DNA of 6,616 nt. It comes from an uncultured Lachnospiraceae bacterium. Its GTDB lineage: Bacteria > Bacillota > Clostridia > Lachnospirales > Lachnospiraceae. The notes beneath the pieces are model-generated. The model saw only the letters and a program-made list of their open reading frames with translations, had not been told where the DNA came from and searched no databases. Within the stretch, counting starts at the first letter, position 1. Every line of letters starts with the position of its first letter. This document shows positions 5,429-6,616 of this stretch, one piece after another. The stretch is from the NCBI GenBank assembly GCA_948438565.1, contig CAOJLW010000117.1, positions 1 through 6,616 of the forward strand, given 5' to 3'. The translations under genes and the position numbers were made by a program.

Positions 5429-6616
5429 ACGTCCCCTTTCCCTTTTATATACTGTTCTAAAATATCAATCAATTGCGGTACATCAATGGGTTTGGAAAGA
5501 TGCGCATTCATACCGCAATCCAAACATTTTTTAATGTCATCGGCAAAAGCGTCGGCGCTCATTGCAACAATCGGAATTTCTGTGGCATCGTCACGATCCA
5601 GAGCGCGAATAGCCTGCGCGGCATCATAACCTGTCATCACCGGCATACGTAAATCCATCAGTATCATATCATACCATCCATGGGTGGATTGACAGAATTT
5701 TTCCACACAAAGCTGTCCGTTTTCCGCCCACTCTGTTTCCAATCCCATATCCGATAAAATTCCATTTGCAATTTCCCAATTTAATTCATTATCTTCAGCC
5801 AACAAAATATGCTTTCCTTCAAAACCGGAATCCAAACTCTCCGTTTCCTGCGGCTTAGACGGCGAATATTGCGCAAATTGCAGAAGGACGCTATAAAGCG
5901 TAGAGCAAAATAGGGGTTTATCCATAAATCCGTCTACGCCCGCGGCTCTGGCCGCAGCCTCCATACCGCTCCAATCCCCGTCGCAAGTCCATATTATGGG
6001 AGCATTGCAACTATTCCTAAGTCGTTGTATCGTCTGGATCGACTCCGTTCCCCCCAATTTCCAATCCAGTAAAACGGCGCGATAATCCGTATGATCCTGG
6101 GATCGGCTTTCCAGTAATTTGACGGCGCTCAAGCTGTCAAATGCCACATCCGGATTCGCTCCCATAGATTTTAGCGATGCGGCTGTATTTTTACAAACCA
6201 CAGTATTCTCGTCCGCTACCAGAATATCCCAATCCGTCAGGTTTAATTTTTCCCGTTTCTCCGCTTTTTCCAAATCCAATATAATATGAACTTCCGTGCC
6301 TTTATCCCGCTCGCTTTTTACTTCAATGGAACCTTCCATAGCGTCCACAATATATTTGGTAATTGTCATGCCAAGGCCTGCGCCTTCGCTTTTTTCAATT
6401 CTGGAATTGTCTTCCCGCGTAAATGATTCAAACAATTTTTCCTGAAACTCAGTCGACATTCCCATACCGTTATCTTTCACCCGCAAATGCACGCGAATTA
6501 AGCGTTCTCCTTTGGGGGACGGCTCCTCATGGAGCATAATCTGAATATCGCCGCCATCCGGAGTGAATTTTATGGCATTACTCAAAAGGTTAATTAGAAT
6601 CTGATTCAATCGTACA
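5425..6616 (-). CDS. Hybrid sensor histidine kinase with two receiver domains (N-terminus outside the window)
   Basis: The frame is open to the window edge, so this is the C-terminal 396 residues of a longer protein; the TTG at 6609 is an internal Leu codon (VRLNQILINLL), not a start. Numbering from that Leu, residues 1-115 are the HATPase_c domain with N box (LLSNAIKF, N11), G1 box DNGMG (46-50), F box (LFESF) and G2 box GAGLGM (76-81). Receiver 1 (about 127-248) has acidic D133/E134, phospho-acceptor D182 in LLDWKLGG, T208 and K231. Receiver 2 (about 266-391) has E272/D273, D319 in LMDLRMP, S351 in the Thr position, and K373 in SKP. Both receivers look competent. The His-containing dimerisation domain and sensor region lie beyond 6616. 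No HPt or DNA-binding domain follows, so phosphate must pass to a separate partner. First visible gene of the operon. Confidence 0.9.
   Translation of the reverse strand, partial: VRLNQILINLLSNAIKFTPDGGDIQIMLHEEPSPKGERLIRVHLRVKDNGMGMSTEFQEKLFESFTREDNSRIEKSEGAGLGMTITKYIVDAMEGSIEVKSERDKGTEVHIILDLEKAEKREKLNLTDWDILVADENTVVCKNTAASLKSMGANPDVAFDSLSAVKLLESRSQDHTDYRAVLLDWKLGGTESIQTIQRLRNSCNAPIIWTCDGDWSGMEAAARAAGVDGFMDKPLFCSTLYSVLLQFAQYSPSKPQETESLDSGFEGKHILLAEDNELNWEIANGILSDMGLETEWAENGQLCVEKFCQSTHGWYDMILMDLRMPVMTGYDAAQAIRALDRDDATEIPIVAMSADAFADDIKKCLDCGMNAHLSKPIDVPQLIDILEQYIKGKGDV

Noticed and set aside
6607..6609. TTG as the start codon of the hybrid kinase
   Set aside because: The frame continues upstream to the window edge and the codon falls within the N box of the ATPase domain, so the true start is outside the window.

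Overview
The window reads as chromosomal DNA of an anaerobic, low-to-mid GC Bacillota, most likely a gut Clostridia (Lachnospiraceae-like). The signs are strong AGGAGG-type ribosome binding sites, TTG starts, sigma-A type promoters, lipobox lipoproteins, and protein families (a RACo-type corrinoid activator, a hybrid kinase with two receivers) typical of such genomes. Species cannot be set from the sequence.

Left part (1-1155), visibly AT-rich, looks like the control region of a mobile element or its remnant. A 96-codon leftward gene resembles the N-terminal half of phage/ICE DUF1492-type proteins. A rightward pair encodes a Cro/C1-type repressor and a very short ImmA/IrrE-like HELNH metalloprotease, translationally coupled by a 4-base overlap. 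Between the two sides (342-559) lies a dense switch: two strong sigma-A promoters pointing at each other, with start sites about 60 bp apart, and five related 15-16 bp inverted repeats of the form AyAGAA-N4-TTCTGT. One repeat fills the -35/-10 spacer of each promoter. The repressor is the obvious candidate to bind them, and the protease to relieve repression.

Middle (1156-1878): a monocistronic gene for a small secreted lipoprotein of unknown function, ending 21 bp from the end of the convergent operon. No classical terminator lies in that gap, but a 13-bp near-perfect hairpin sits inside the 3' end of the opposing gene.

Right part (1900-6616) is a leftward three-gene operon whose start lies beyond the window. 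In transcription order it holds a hybrid histidine kinase (only the ATPase domain and two receiver domains visible), a family 1 extracellular solute-binding lipoprotein overlapping the kinase stop codon, and 28 bp later a 730-residue protein. This last protein joins a domain like the B12-dependent methionine synthase activation domain, a [2Fe-2S] ferredoxin domain and an ASKHA ATPase of the RACo type. No permease or transport ATPase lies between them, so the binding protein may serve sensing rather than uptake. An attractive but unproven reading is that the kinase and binding protein detect an external substrate whose use needs a corrinoid methyltransferase, and the last gene keeps that corrinoid protein reduced.
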